A stretch of DNA of 64,000 bases from Sphingomonas pseudosanguinis (GCF_014196255.1 NZ_JACIDH010000012.1:1-64000), one strand, 5' to 3'. Positions 8,435 to 16,224 are shown, counted from the first letter of the stretch. Notes: generated from the letters alone by a model not told the origin. Numbers and translations: made by a program.

Positions 8435-8606
8435 GGAGACTTCCTTGTGTTGTCGCACCATTTGCAAAATAGGCGATCAATTTCGATGTTGAAAACGTCA
8501 TGCGACGCTCGGTTCGCGGGCGCAACAGAAACGCAGATATTTGCCCGCCTAGCTGTCCCAATCTTGCTCTAACGGTGGGTATCAGTCCGCTCGGAATGTA
8601 AAGTGG

Positions 8607-8628
8607 ACATGTCGACGTGTTAACATGC
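8607..8628. repeat. dif-like site 4
   Basis: Left arm ACATGTCG, spacer ACGTGT, right arm TAACATGC. It lies in the 295-bp gap between manC and the glutaredoxin-MauE gene, about 40 bp upstream of the mer-like promoter. Confidence 0.55.
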
Positions 8629-8669
8629 GGGATCGTCGGCGATGATGAAGTTGGCAAGACGCCTTACCA

Positions 8670-8700
8670 TTGACTCCGTACCATGGTACGGATGCCATAT
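8670..8700 (+). promoter_or_regulatory. MerR-type promoter/operator
   Basis: TTGACT (8670-8675) is followed by a 19-bp spacer and the -10-like CCATAT (8695-8700). The spacer contains the perfect palindrome CCGTACCATGGTACGG (8676-8691). An over-long 19-bp spacer holding a GTAC...GTAC dyad is the hallmark of MerR-activated promoters. The -35 and left half-site match the well-known Tn501 mer promoter. It lies 30 bp upstream of the glutaredoxin-MauE start. Confidence 0.8.
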
Positions 8701-8729
8701 GGGATGCGCACCCTGATCGGAGAAGAACG

Positions 8730-9479
8730 ATGGCCAGCGCCGCCCCCAGGACCGCAACCCTGTACCGCATGGTGATGGACACGCATGTCTGTCCCTATGG
8801 CCTGAAGGCCAGGGACCTGCTGCGACGCCAGGGTTACGTGGTTGAGGATCATGCCTTGCGGACCCGCGAGGAAACCGACGCCTTCAAGGCCGAGCATGGC
8901 GTGAAGACCACGCCGCAGGTCTTTATCGGGGGCGAGCGGGTGGGCGGCTATGACGATCTGCGTCGCTTCTTCGGCAAGCGCGTCGCCGACCCGAAGGCGA
9001 CGACCTATCGCCCGGTAGTGGCGCTGTTCGCCATGACCGCGCTGATGGCGCTGGCGGCGTCGCAAGCGGTCTATGCGACGCCCTTCACTTCCCGCGCGGC
9101 CGAATGGTTCGTCGCGTTCAGCATGGCGGTGCTGGCGCTGCTGAAGCTCCAGAATGTCGAGAGCTTCGCAACCATGTTCCTGAACTACGACCTGCTCGCG
9201 AAGCGCTGGGTCCGCTATTCCTATGTCTATCCCTTTGCCGAAGGGCTGGCCGGCATCCTGATGATTGCCGGCGTGGCGGTCTGGGCCTCGGTGCCGATCG
9301 CGCTGGTCATCGGTGGCATCGGCGCGGTGTCAGTCATCAAGGCGGTCTATATCGACCGGCGCGAACTGAAATGCGCTTGTGTCGGCGGATCGAGCAACGT
9401 GCCGTTGGGCTTTCTGTCGCTGACCGAAAATCTGATGATGATCGGCATGGCGCTGTGGATGCTCGTCCGACATGTATGA
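8730..9479 (+). CDS. Glutaredoxin-MauE/DoxX-like membrane fusion protein
   Basis: This 249-residue protein starts with a glutaredoxin-like domain (about residues 8-85). Its active site reads CPYG with a single cysteine, and it has the TTPQVFIGG cis-proline loop. Four membrane helices of the MauE/DoxX redox-associated family follow (about 95-245), with a cytoplasm-facing CACVGG motif. The arrangement suggests thiol-electron transfer across the inner membrane or metal/oxidant handling. The start has GGAGAAG upstream. The MerR-type promoter directly in front implies metal or thiol-stress induction. Confidence 0.85.
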   Translation: MASAAPRTATLYRMVMDTHVCPYGLKARDLLRRQGYVVEDHALRTREETDAFKAEHGVKTTPQVFIGGERVGGYDDLRRFFGKRVADPKATTYRPVVALFAMTALMALAASQAVYATPFTSRAAEWFVAFSMAVLALLKLQNVESFATMFLNYDLLAKRWVRYSYVYPFAEGLAGILMIAGVAVWASVPIALVIGGIGAVSVIKAVYIDRRELKCACVGGSSNVPLGFLSLTENLMMIGMALWMLVRHV

Positions 9480-9491
9480 ATGTCGACACCG
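9470..9491. repeat. dif-like site 5
   Basis: Left arm ACATGTAT, spacer GAATGT, right arm CGACACCG. It overlaps the stop codon of the glutaredoxin-MauE gene (TGA 9477-9479). A second partial copy (ACATGTAG then ACTTGT, 9494-9507) follows immediately. Confidence 0.5.
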
Positions 9492-9544
9492 TGACATGTA
9501 GACTTGTGGCGGGCTTGTGGGGCTGCTAGCATCGCTGCCGTCTC

Positions 9545-10507
9545 ATGGCCCGGCTGTCCCCCCTCCCCTCGCCCACGCTGCAACTGCCCGCAATCGTTGC
9601 CGCAGCGGACGAGCGGGCGCAGAAGCATTTCCTCGAATTCTTCGTCGCCACCATCCGCAATGCCCATACCCGGCGCTCCTATGCGCGCGGCGTGTCCGAC
9701 TTCCTCGCCTGGTGCGCCGAGCGGGGTGTCGTCGCCCTCCCCCAGATCGAGCCCATCCATGTCGCCGCCTGGATCGAGGAACTGGGCCGCGAACTGTCGG
9801 TGCCGACGGTCAAGCAGCGACTGGCGGGGATACGGCATCTGTTCGACTGGCTGGTCCGCTGTCATGTCGTGCCGGCCAATCCGGCGATCTCGGTACGGGG
9901 GCCGGCCTATAGCGTACGGCGCGGCAAGACGCCGGTGCTCGATCCCATCGAGGCGCGCGAGCTGCTCGACAGTATCGACGTGTCGACATGTATAGGCCTT
10001 CGTGACCGCGCGTTGATCGGGTTGATGGTCTATAGCTTCGCGCGGGTCGGCGCCGCGCTGGCGTGCCGGGTCGAGGATGTGTTCGTCCAGAACCGCCGCC
10101 TCTGGGTGCGGCTGCACGAAAAGGGCGGCAAGCGGCATGAGATGCCGTGCCATCACAATCTCGACGAATATCTCCACGCCTATATCGACGGCTGCGGGCT
10201 GGCCGAGGATCGCAAGGGCTATCTGTTCCGCACCATCGCGCGCGGCACCGGCCGGCTGTCCCAGACCCCGCTGCCCCAGGCCAATGCCTATCAGATGGTC
10301 CGCCGGCGGGCGCTGGCGGCCGGGATCGGTACCGCGATCAACAACCATTGTTTCCGTGCGACGGGGATCACCGCCTATCTGAAGAATGGCGGTACCCTCG
10401 AGCGCGCGGCCGCGATGGCCAACCATGCCTCCACCCGCACCACCCAGCTCTATGACCGGCGCTCGGACACGGTGACGCTGGATGAGGTGGAGCGGGTGAT
10501 TATCTGA
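9545..10507 (+). CDS. Tyrosine recombinase (XerC/D-like integrase)
   Basis: This 320-residue site-specific recombinase has an N-terminal SAM-like core-binding domain (about residues 25-110, with TRRSYARGVSDFLAWC) and a catalytic domain (about 140-315). The catalytic residues are visible: Arg in YSFARVGAAL, Lys in EKGGKRHEMP, His-x-x-Arg in NNHCFRATGIT, His in MANHASTRTT and the Tyr nucleophile in TTQLYDRR. No phage genes or excisionase lie nearby. It is embedded in the plasmid backbone and surrounded by the 22-bp dif-like sites, one of them inside its own coding sequence. It may act as plasmid multimer resolvase or mobilise modules bounded by those sites. Confidence 0.9.
   Translation: MARLSPLPSPTLQLPAIVAAADERAQKHFLEFFVATIRNAHTRRSYARGVSDFLAWCAERGVVALPQIEPIHVAAWIEELGRELSVPTVKQRLAGIRHLFDWLVRCHVVPANPAISVRGPAYSVRRGKTPVLDPIEARELLDSIDVSTCIGLRDRALIGLMVYSFARVGAALACRVEDVFVQNRRLWVRLHEKGGKRHEMPCHHNLDEYLHAYIDGCGLAEDRKGYLFRTIARGTGRLSQTPLPQANAYQMVRRRALAAGIGTAINNHCFRATGITAYLKNGGTLERAAAMANHASTRTTQLYDRRSDTVTLDEVERVII
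9970..9991. repeat. dif-like site 6 (inside the recombinase gene)
   Basis: Left arm CAGTATCG, spacer ACGTGT, right arm CGACATGT (a perfect consensus right arm). It encodes the residues around SIDVSTC of the tyrosine recombinase, so recombination here would split that gene. Confidence 0.5.
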
Positions 10508-10528
10508 CGTGTCGGATTGTCGACATGT
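10507..10528. repeat. dif-like site 7
   Basis: Left arm ACGTGTCG, spacer GATTGT, right arm CGACATGT. It begins at the last base of the recombinase stop codon and precedes the small membrane-protein gene. Confidence 0.65.
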
Positions 10529-10547
10529 CTTCAAAGGGGGGTGGGGT

Positions 10548-10841
10548 ATGGAGAATGTCACGGCGAACCGACTGACGGCGGGATCGGTGCTGCGCTTTGC
10601 CTATCTCGCGCATCTCGCGCTGGTCCTTCCCGTCAGCCTGCTATTCGGGCTGATCGGCATGATGGGCGGCAGCACGGTCCATTATAATGGCCAAGCGGTT
10701 TATGGCTTGCCGGCGCTGTTCATCGCGTTGGCGCTGGGGGCCGTTTTTCCTGTGCTGCCGGCCTTGTGGTTCTGGCTGGGTGTCCTGGTCCTGCGGCTCT
10801 TGCGGGGCAGGGGGCCCGGCCTGCGCATCCGGCGGGACTGA
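10548..10841 (+). CDS. Small membrane protein of unknown function
   Basis: This 97-residue protein has two or three hydrophobic segments (LALVLPVSLLFGLIGMMGG; LPALFIALALGAVFPVLPAL with WFWLGVLVL) and a basic C-terminal tail (RLLRGRGPGLRIRRD). I recognise no family. The ATG at 10548 follows a G-rich stretch (GGGGTGGGGT). It lies between a dif-like site and the repA iterons and may be a plasmid accessory gene. Confidence 0.55.
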   Translation: MENVTANRLTAGSVLRFAYLAHLALVLPVSLLFGLIGMMGGSTVHYNGQAVYGLPALFIALALGAVFPVLPALWFWLGVLVLRLLRGRGPGLRIRRD

Positions 10842-10930
10842 AGCCTCGCTTTGTCGAGCCTTTCCTTCCGGTGGTCGCAGCCGGATGGCGCCATGCTACC
10901 CCATCGATAGAAGCACCGCGGCCCCGGCCC

Positions 10931-11030
10931 AATTCATACTCGAAAGCACGAATTCAACCGCCCACGAGGCTGATTTCCCAAGGGGCAGGGCGCTGGGCCT
11001 CCCCAAAGTTCGTGCTTTCGAGTATGAAAT
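10931..11030. repeat. Upstream repA iterons (one direct, one inverted)
   Basis: One 24-bp iteron (10931-10954) has the core CATACTCGAAAGCACGAA. A second, inverted copy (11009-11030) contains the same core on the other strand. The inverted copy overlaps the first candidate repA start codon (ATG 11024), so initiator binding could repress its own translation or transcription. Iterons in this arrangement mark RepA-binding sites of theta-replicating plasmids. Confidence 0.8.
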
Positions 11031-11995
11031 CCAACATGACCCGTACGCCCACCTCCGCGCGCAAGAAGGACGCCAGTCCCCCCCGATCGCCGGCCCGCCC
11101 GCAGGGCGACCTGTTCCACCTCGACAGCCCGCTGACCAGCGAGATCCGGGGCGAGCGCTCGCTGATGGCCTTTCCCTTCTTCGCGCTCAGCAAGACCGCG
11201 TGGATGAAGCCGCTGACCTATCATCACGCCAATGTCTCGATCGACGTCCGGCCCTCGGCGCGGGGGGTGGCGACCATCTATGACAAGGAGATCGTCCTCT
11301 ACATCGCCAGCCTGATGGCGGGGAAGATCGAGCGCGGCGAGGAGGTGGGGCAGGACTTCATCTTCACCGCGCACGACCTGTTCTCGGTGACGAGCTCCAA
11401 CCATTCGGCACGCTCCTATCAGCGGCTGTCCGAGGCGCTGGAGCGGCTGCAGGGCACGCAGATCAAAACCAATATCGAGGCGGGCGGCGAGGGGGAGGAG
11501 GGCTTCTTCTCCTGGCTGTCCGAGGCGCGGCTGCATTATTCCAAGACGCGCACCGGCGAACGGCGGCTGAAGGCGGTCAAGGTGCGGCTATGCGACTGGC
11601 TCCACCGCGCCATCCTGCGCGATCGGCAGGTGCTGGCCTATGCGGCGGCCTATTTCCAGCTCGGCCCGGTCGAACGGCGCATCTACGAGGTCGCGCGCGC
11701 GACCGCCGAGGAGGGGCGGCTGGAGATCGACCTGGCGACTTTCCGGCTTCAGATCGGCTATCAGAACCCGCTCGCCAATTTCCGCGCCGCGATGAAGGCG
11801 ATCGCGCAGGCCGACGCCATTCCCGATTACCAGGTCGAAGTCATCGAGGATGTCGAGGCCGAGGAACCCGCCGAGGGCAGGGGGCGGGGGCGGCGCGCGC
11901 CCTCTGCCCGGGTGATCGTGACCGCGCGTCCGCCGGCCTTGGCGGAGGAGGTTTCGGAGACGCCGCGAATCACATCGGGGCCCATTGAGGCGTGA
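11024..11995 (+). CDS. repA: Plasmid replication initiator RepA
   Basis: This initiator of about 323 residues belongs to the RPA (replication initiator protein A) family common on alphaproteobacterial plasmids. It contains the conserved opening MAFPFFALSKTAWMKPL, then VRPSARGVATIYDKEIVLY and winged-helix segments up to about residue 250 (LGPVERRIYEVARATAEE; LEIDLATFRLQIGYQNPL). A charged C-terminal tail (AEEPAEGRGRGRR) looks disordered. The start may be the ATG at 11024 inside an iteron or the ATG at 11036. It is flanked on both sides by iterons and ends in a strong terminator. Confidence 0.9.
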   Translation: MKSNMTRTPTSARKKDASPPRSPARPQGDLFHLDSPLTSEIRGERSLMAFPFFALSKTAWMKPLTYHHANVSIDVRPSARGVATIYDKEIVLYIASLMAGKIERGEEVGQDFIFTAHDLFSVTSSNHSARSYQRLSEALERLQGTQIKTNIEAGGEGEEGFFSWLSEARLHYSKTRTGERRLKAVKVRLCDWLHRAILRDRQVLAYAAAYFQLGPVERRIYEVARATAEEGRLEIDLATFRLQIGYQNPLANFRAAMKAIAQADAIPDYQVEVIEDVEAEEPAEGRGRGRRAPSARVIVTARPPALAEEVSETPRITSGPIEA

Positions 11996-12012
11996 TTCGC
12001 GGGGCGCGATCC

Positions 12013-12162
12013 AATTCATACTTGATAGCACGAATTGTCGGGTTGAATTCATACTCGAAAGCACGAATGCTTCGCCGAATTCATATCCGATAGCACGAAT
12101 GACGCGCTCGAATTTCACGATTCGAGCGCTGTTTTTTTGAATTCATACTCGAAAGCACGAAT
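12013..12162 (+). repeat. Downstream repA iterons (four copies), candidate origin
   Basis: Four direct iterons lie at 12013-12036, 12046-12068, 12078-12100 and 12140-12162. Two carry the CATACTCGAAAGCACGAA core exactly. The first and third differ at the central bases (CTTGATAGC and TCCGATAGC). Spacing is irregular, and the fourth copy lies beyond the repA terminator. This cluster is the best candidate for the replication origin or copy-control locus. Confidence 0.8.
12104..12139 (+). terminator. Rho-independent terminator of repA
   Basis: A perfect 10-bp stem (GCGCTCGAAT 12104-12113 pairing with ATTCGAGCGC 12120-12129, loop TTCACG) is followed by TGTTTTTTT. It sits among the downstream iterons. 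Confidence 0.85.
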
Positions 12163-12447
12163 CGTCACGGCTTACTTTGTTGGAGATTTACTGCAAGGTT
12201 AACCCATATCGCGGGTCGAGACCTGTGAAGGCAGCATATGGGAGCGGTCGTGACCACATAAAGGAAAGCCCGGCACGAAGGCCGGGCATCCCAGGTATTA
12301 CAGGAGCGACGTCGCCAAACGTCGATCCGGGGCATCACACACCCCCTCCTGATACGCCTGTCGCCCCTGCGGTTCAAGGATGCGCGCTTCGCGCCACGCC
12401 CTTTCTCGTCTTTTTTTGGTCCGGCCCCGGAAATAAGGGGAAGGAAG
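12163..12447. other. Gene-free leader between origin and winged-helix gene
   Basis: About 285 bp contain no convincing gene. A 7-bp GC stem (GCCCGGC/GCCGGGC, 12268-12287) and the Shine-Dalgarno-like AAGGGGAAGGA before the next gene are visible. The stretch next to the iterons could contain the unwinding region or an antisense control, but no clear AT-rich repeat is seen. Confidence 0.4.
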
Positions 12448-13332
12448 ATGACGGCGTTCACCTTTGGTGAAGCGACGACGCGCGCGCTTGCGCAGGCCGC
12501 GGCCACGCGATCGGGGACATCTGTGCGCGTGGGCCATCGCACCGGCGCGCGTGTCCGCCGTGACAGCATCGAGGCGGGGACGTTCGAGGACATGTTCTTC
12601 GCCACGCCGGCCAAGGGGGAATGCGACCGGCTGATCCGCATGGCGCGCACCGCGCTCGATGCCGGTCGGCGGATCAAGCGCGAGGCGCGGGGGCAGGGCA
12701 GGGCGCTGACCGGCCCCGAACAGGCGCTGGCCAGCCTGACGGCGGGTGCCGTGCGGGTCTATGAGGAGCTGTGCACGCTCGCCCGGCTCAATGCGGGTCG
12801 CGTCTATCCCAGCTATGACCGCCTGGCGGCCGCGACCGCGCTCGGCCGCGCCACCGTCGCGCGTGCGCTCCAGATCCTGGAGGATGCTGGCTTCCTCGTC
12901 CGCCAGCGCCGGTTCCGGCGGGTGGAAGGGGAGGGGCCGGGGCCGCGCTGGGAACAGACCTCCAACGCCTATCGCCCGGTGGTGCCCAAGCGGCTGTTAT
13001 CGCTGTTGCCCCGCTGGCTCCGCCCCGCCCCGGTTCCCGACGATGCCCTTCAGCATGTGGCCGAGCAGGCCGAGGAGCAGGAACGGCTCAAGGCGCAACT
13101 GACATGCCGCGAATTGGCGCGGTTCACCGTGGGCGGAGCGCTGGGCCGTGTACTGGCTCGGCTGGGTGGGGCCCTCGATCGACAGACGCCAGTGCGAGAG
13201 TCTCACACTAATCCTGAACCCCTTCCCAACTTATTTGAAAGAGAGACTGATGCCTCACCCTTGTCGGGTGAGACGCCATTTTCTCATCGAGGATTGAGCG
13301 AAATAAGCGCCACGAACGGTACAGTCTGCTGA
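12448..13332 (+). CDS. Winged-helix plasmid backbone protein
   Basis: This 294-residue protein has a clear central winged helix (about residues 105-155: YPSYDRLAAATALGRATVAR, then LQILEDAGFLVRQRRFRRV) of the helix-turn-helix type used by plasmid replication and conjugation regulators. A proline-rich spacer and a glutamate-rich helix (HVAEQAEEQERLKAQL) follow. The C-terminal 50 residues look unstructured. A strong ribosome site precedes the ATG. Its position between repA and parA suggests a role in plasmid replication or maintenance; the exact function is unknown. Confidence 0.65.
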   Translation: MTAFTFGEATTRALAQAAATRSGTSVRVGHRTGARVRRDSIEAGTFEDMFFATPAKGECDRLIRMARTALDAGRRIKREARGQGRALTGPEQALASLTAGAVRVYEELCTLARLNAGRVYPSYDRLAAATALGRATVARALQILEDAGFLVRQRRFRRVEGEGPGPRWEQTSNAYRPVVPKRLLSLLPRWLRPAPVPDDALQHVAEQAEEQERLKAQLTCRELARFTVGGALGRVLARLGGALDRQTPVRESHTNPEPLPNLFERETDASPLSGETPFSHRGLSEISATNGTVC

Positions 13333-13479
13333 ACCGCCAGGAAGCGCCGGCTTCGCCGTCGCCATGCTCCCTAGGAGGAGCAAGCGGATACGCCAGCCGG
13401 TCTTTCGCCGCGCAAGGTCGTGTGGAAATGGAAGGTAGAAATAGCAATGACCGGTCGCTCTTATGTCGATTCATTCTCG

Positions 13480-13501
13480 ACACGTCGGCCTGTCGACATG
13501 T
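13480..13501. repeat. dif-like site 8
   Basis: Left arm ACACGTCG, spacer GCCTGT, right arm CGACATGT. It ends 12 bp before the parA start codon, where an operator or centromere could also lie. A further partial copy (GACATGCCGACA) covers the parA start itself. Confidence 0.6.
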
Positions 13502-13513
13502 AGTCCATATGAC

Positions 13514-14167
13514 ATGCCGACAATCGCGATCATCAGCCAAAAGGGCGGTGCGGGAAAAACGACCCTGGCCATCCATCTTGCCGCCGCAGGACAGGAGGCG
13601 GGACAGGTGTCGCTCATCATCGACACCGATCCCCAGGCGACCGCCAGCCAATGGGCGTCCTGGCGCCAGGACGCGCCCCCCGAAGTCATCGACAGCCCAC
13701 CCCCGCGCCTTGCCGCCAAGGTGGAACAGGCCAGGGGGCAGGGGGCCAAGCTGATCGTCATCGACACGCCCCCCCACGCCGACAGCGCCGCCCGCGCCGC
13801 AGTCGAAACAGCCGACCTAGTGCTGATCCCCTGCCGCCCGAGCGCCTTCGACCTCTCGGCGATCCAGACGACCGCCAAATTGGTCCAGCTGCTCCGCAAA
13901 CCCGCCTTCGTGGTGTTCACCGCCGGCAACCCCAACGCCCCACGCGTCTATGCCGAGGCGGGCGAGCTGGTCGAAAGCTATGGCACTCCGCCATGCCCGA
14001 TCCTGATCCCCGACCGCGCCGCGTACCGCCACGCCTCGGCGGAGGGGCGCACCGTCATGGAAACCGAACCGGCAGGCAAGGCGGCCGAGGAAATCCGTGA
14101 ACTCTACAAGTGGACATGTCGACAGCTCGACCTGCCTGCCCCCCGTTTCAAGAAAGTTATCGCATGA
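13514..14167 (+). CDS. parA: ParA-family partition ATPase
   Basis: This is a small ParA/MinD-type Walker ATPase of 217 residues, a size typical of type Ib plasmid partition (ParF-like), without an N-terminal DNA-binding domain. The deviant Walker A is QKGGAGKTTLAIHLA at residues 8-22, followed by the IIDTDPQ (A') and VIDTPPHAD (B) motifs. No good ribosome site precedes the ATG. The stop overlaps the next start (ATGA), so it is translationally coupled to the RHH partner. It would segregate the plasmid by moving the centromere-bound partner over the nucleoid. Confidence 0.9.
   Translation: MPTIAIISQKGGAGKTTLAIHLAAAGQEAGQVSLIIDTDPQATASQWASWRQDAPPEVIDSPPPRLAAKVEQARGQGAKLIVIDTPPHADSAARAAVETADLVLIPCRPSAFDLSAIQTTAKLVQLLRKPAFVVFTAGNPNAPRVYAEAGELVESYGTPPCPILIPDRAAYRHASAEGRTVMETEPAGKAAEEIRELYKWTCRQLDLPAPRFKKVIA
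14114..14135. repeat. dif-like site 9 (inside the parA 3' end)
   Basis: Left arm ACATGTCG, spacer ACAGCT, right arm CGACCTGC. It lies within the last codons of parA (around KWTCRQLDL). The spacer fits NNNTGT only on the opposite strand, so this copy is probably inverted. Confidence 0.5.
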
Positions 14168-14427
14168 GCCGCAAACCCAGCTTCGCCAATCTGCGGGATC
14201 GCGCTGCGCCAGTTGCGCAAATCCCTCCCATCGCATCGACCGAAGACAAGGCACCGCGCCCCGCCAGCCGTGAAGGCCGCAAACAGATTGCAGGCTTTTT
14301 CACGCCCGACATGTCGCTGGCGATGCATATGATGGCGCGACGCCAAGGTCGAAGCCTTCAAGCGCTGATGGCTGAGGCTTTTAACGATGTGCTCAGAAAA
14401 TATGGGGAAAGCCCGGTAGGAGAGTGA
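14164..14427 (+). CDS. Ribbon-helix-helix partition partner
   Basis: This 87-residue protein starts within the parA stop codon. It has a basic, flexible N-terminus and a C-terminal ribbon-helix-helix region (KQIAGFFTPDMSLAMHMMAR, then GRSLQALMAEAFNDVLRKYG). The arrangement matches ParG/Omega-like centromere-binding proteins of type Ib par operons. It should bind the plasmid centromere, stimulate ParA and repress the par promoter. Its binding sites are unknown; short repeats in the 13.33-13.51 kb leader are candidates. Confidence 0.8.
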   Translation: MSRKPSFANLRDRAAPVAQIPPIASTEDKAPRPASREGRKQIAGFFTPDMSLAMHMMARRQGRSLQALMAEAFNDVLRKYGESPVGE

Positions 14428-14454
14428 AGGGAGCGGCCGTGCCGCTCCCTTCAC
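14424..14454. terminator. Bidirectional terminator between par and rml operons
   Basis: A perfect 14-bp stem (14424-14437 pairing with 14441-14454, loop CGT) lies between the convergent rhh and rmlA genes. The stem overlaps the last bases of the rhh gene. The T tract is weak on both sides, but the stem is very stable. Confidence 0.8.
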
Positions 14455-14458
14455 ATAT

Positions 14459-15325
14459 TCAATTCTTGATCGCGTTCAGGATCGCCCGACCATAGGCCGT
14501 CTTCTTGAACCGTTCACCGGCTTCCCGGGCCTGATCGCCCGAGATGAAGCCCATTTCATAGGCGATCTCTTCCAGACAGGCGACTTGGACGCCTTGGCGA
14601 TGCTGCAGCGTCCGGACGAACTCTCCGGCTTCCAGCAGGCTGTCATGCGTACCTGTGTCGAGCCAGGCATAACCACGGCCCATCTGTTCGACGAAGAGGT
14701 CCCCCGCCTCCATGTAGAGGCGGTTGAGGTCGGTGATCTCTAGTTCACCGCGCGCAGAAGGCTTCAGATTGCGAGCGAATTCGACGACGCGATTATCGTA
14801 GAAGTACAGCCCAGTCACCGCATGATTGGACTTGGGATGAGCAGGCTTTTCCTCCAGACTGACCGCGCGGCCGCCTTCGCCGAACTCGACCACGCCGTAG
14901 CGCTCGGGGTCCTCGACGCGGTAGCTGAACACGGTCGCGCCCTTCGGCCGCGCGACCGCACTGGCCAAGAGATCGGTCAGGTGTGCGCCGAAGAAGATGT
15001 TGTCGCCCAGCACCAGCGCGACGTTGTCGTCACCGATGAAGTCCGCGCCGATGGTGAAGGCCTGCGCCAAGCCATCGGGGCTGGGCTGTTCGGCATAGGA
15101 CATGGTCAGGCCGAACGCCGATCCGTCACCGAACAGGCGGCGATAATTGTCGAGAAACTCCGGCGACGAGATGATCAGGATGTCGCGAATCCCCGCCAGC
15201 ATCAGGACGCTGAGCGGATAATAGATCATCGGCTTGTCATAGACCGGCAACAGCTGCTTGTTGACCGCCAGGGTGGCCGGGTGAAGCCGGGTGCCCGAGC
15301 CTCCGGCTAGGATGATACCCTTCAT
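14459..15325 (-). CDS. rmlA: Glucose-1-phosphate thymidylyltransferase
   Basis: This is the first enzyme of dTDP-L-rhamnose synthesis, joining dTTP and glucose-1-phosphate. The 288-residue protein has the [20 protein letters not shown] signature at residues 8-27, then [19 protein letters not shown], the EEKP motif and the [12 protein letters not shown]-terminal motif. The length is standard. It is the last gene of the rmlCBDA operon and its start overlaps the rmlD stop (ATGA). Confidence 0.95.
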   Translation of the reverse strand: MKGIILAGGSGTRLHPATLAVNKQLLPVYDKPMIYYPLSVLMLAGIRDILIISSPEFLDNYRRLFGDGSAFGLTMSYAEQPSPDGLAQAFTIGADFIGDDNVALVLGDNIFFGAHLTDLLASAVARPKGATVFSYRVEDPERYGVVEFGEGGRAVSLEEKPAHPKSNHAVTGLYFYDNRVVEFARNLKPSARGELEITDLNRLYMEAGDLFVEQMGRGYAWLDTGTHDSLLEAGEFVRTLQHRQGVQVACLEEIAYEMGFISGDQAREAGERFKKTAYGRAILNAIKN

Positions 15326-16224
15326 TTCGTGGCTCCGATCAATTCGTCGAGAATGTCGCTGAGGGCCACCTGCCAGTCGCGCGGAGCAATGCCGTAAGCG
15401 GCGTGGATGGCGTTGTGGCTCAGCCGCGAATTGGCCGGCCGGGCCGCAGGGGTGGGATAGTCGCTGCTGGGGATCGGCACGACCATGGTCGAGGGACCGC
15501 CGCGCAAGGCCGACTGGCGGAAGATTTCGGTGGCGAAATCGGCCCAGCTGATCGCGCCCGCATTGCTGAAGTGGAAGGTGCCGGTGGGGGCGTCCTCGTC
15601 CTCGACCAATCGCAGTGTGATCCTCATCAGCACATTCGCCAGATCGGCCGCGCTCGTCGGCGCACCATATTGATCGGCGACCACCGACAGCGTGTCGCGA
15701 GTCTCGGCCAGCCGCAGCATCGTCTTGATGAAGTTGTGGCCATGCGCCGACACGACCCAGGCGGTGCGGACGATGGCATGGCGTGCACCCGAGGTGCGCA
15801 CCGCCAGCTCGCCGCCCAGCTTGGACGCCCCGTAAACGCCCAGCGGTGCGACCGGATCGTTCACCTCCCAGGCGCCCTGACGGTCCCCGGCAAAGACATA
15901 GTCGGTCGATACTTGGACGAGCGGGATGCCCGCCTTCGCACAGGCCTCGCCAAAGGCGGCCGGGGCCATCGCATTGACGGCCCAGGCGGTCACCACATCG
16001 CTTTCGGCCTTATCGACCGCGGTATAGGCCGCGCCATTGATGACCGCGGCGATGGGACGCGAGGCGACCATGGCCGCGATCGCGCCCGCATCGCGCAGGT
16101 CGAGCGTGTCATGGTCGATCGCCACGATCTCATAGCCTTGCGGCCAGGCGCAGCGCTGCAGTTCGGTGCCGAGCTGACCTCCGGCGCCCGTCACCAGGAT
16201 GGCGCGTGGGCTGGTGCCCGACAT
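15322..16224 (-). CDS. rmlD: dTDP-4-dehydrorhamnose reductase
   Basis: This is the last enzyme of dTDP-L-rhamnose synthesis, reducing the 4-keto group. The 300-residue SDR protein has the Rossmann motif [11 protein letters not shown] near residue 13, STDYVFAGD and the YGASKLGGE active site. The frame is open further upstream, but the ATG at 16224 overlaps the rmlB stop (ATGA) and gives the normal length. Translational coupling with rmlB and rmlA is likely. Confidence 0.95.
   Translation of the reverse strand: MSGTSPRAILVTGAGGQLGTELQRCAWPQGYEIVAIDHDTLDLRDAGAIAAMVASRPIAAVINGAAYTAVDKAESDVVTAWAVNAMAPAAFGEACAKAGIPLVQVSTDYVFAGDRQGAWEVNDPVAPLGVYGASKLGGELAVRTSGARHAIVRTAWVVSAHGHNFIKTMLRLAETRDTLSVVADQYGAPTSAADLANVLMRITLRLVEDEDAPTGTFHFSNAGAISWADFATEIFRQSALRGGPSTMVVPIPSSDYPTPAARPANSRLSHNAIHAAYGIAPRDWQVALSDILDELIGATK

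Noticed and set aside
12177..12470. Possible small gene in the repA-winged-helix gap
   Set aside because: It has no ribosome site, no family resemblance and overlaps the next gene out of frame. Its predicted protein is proline- and glycine-rich.
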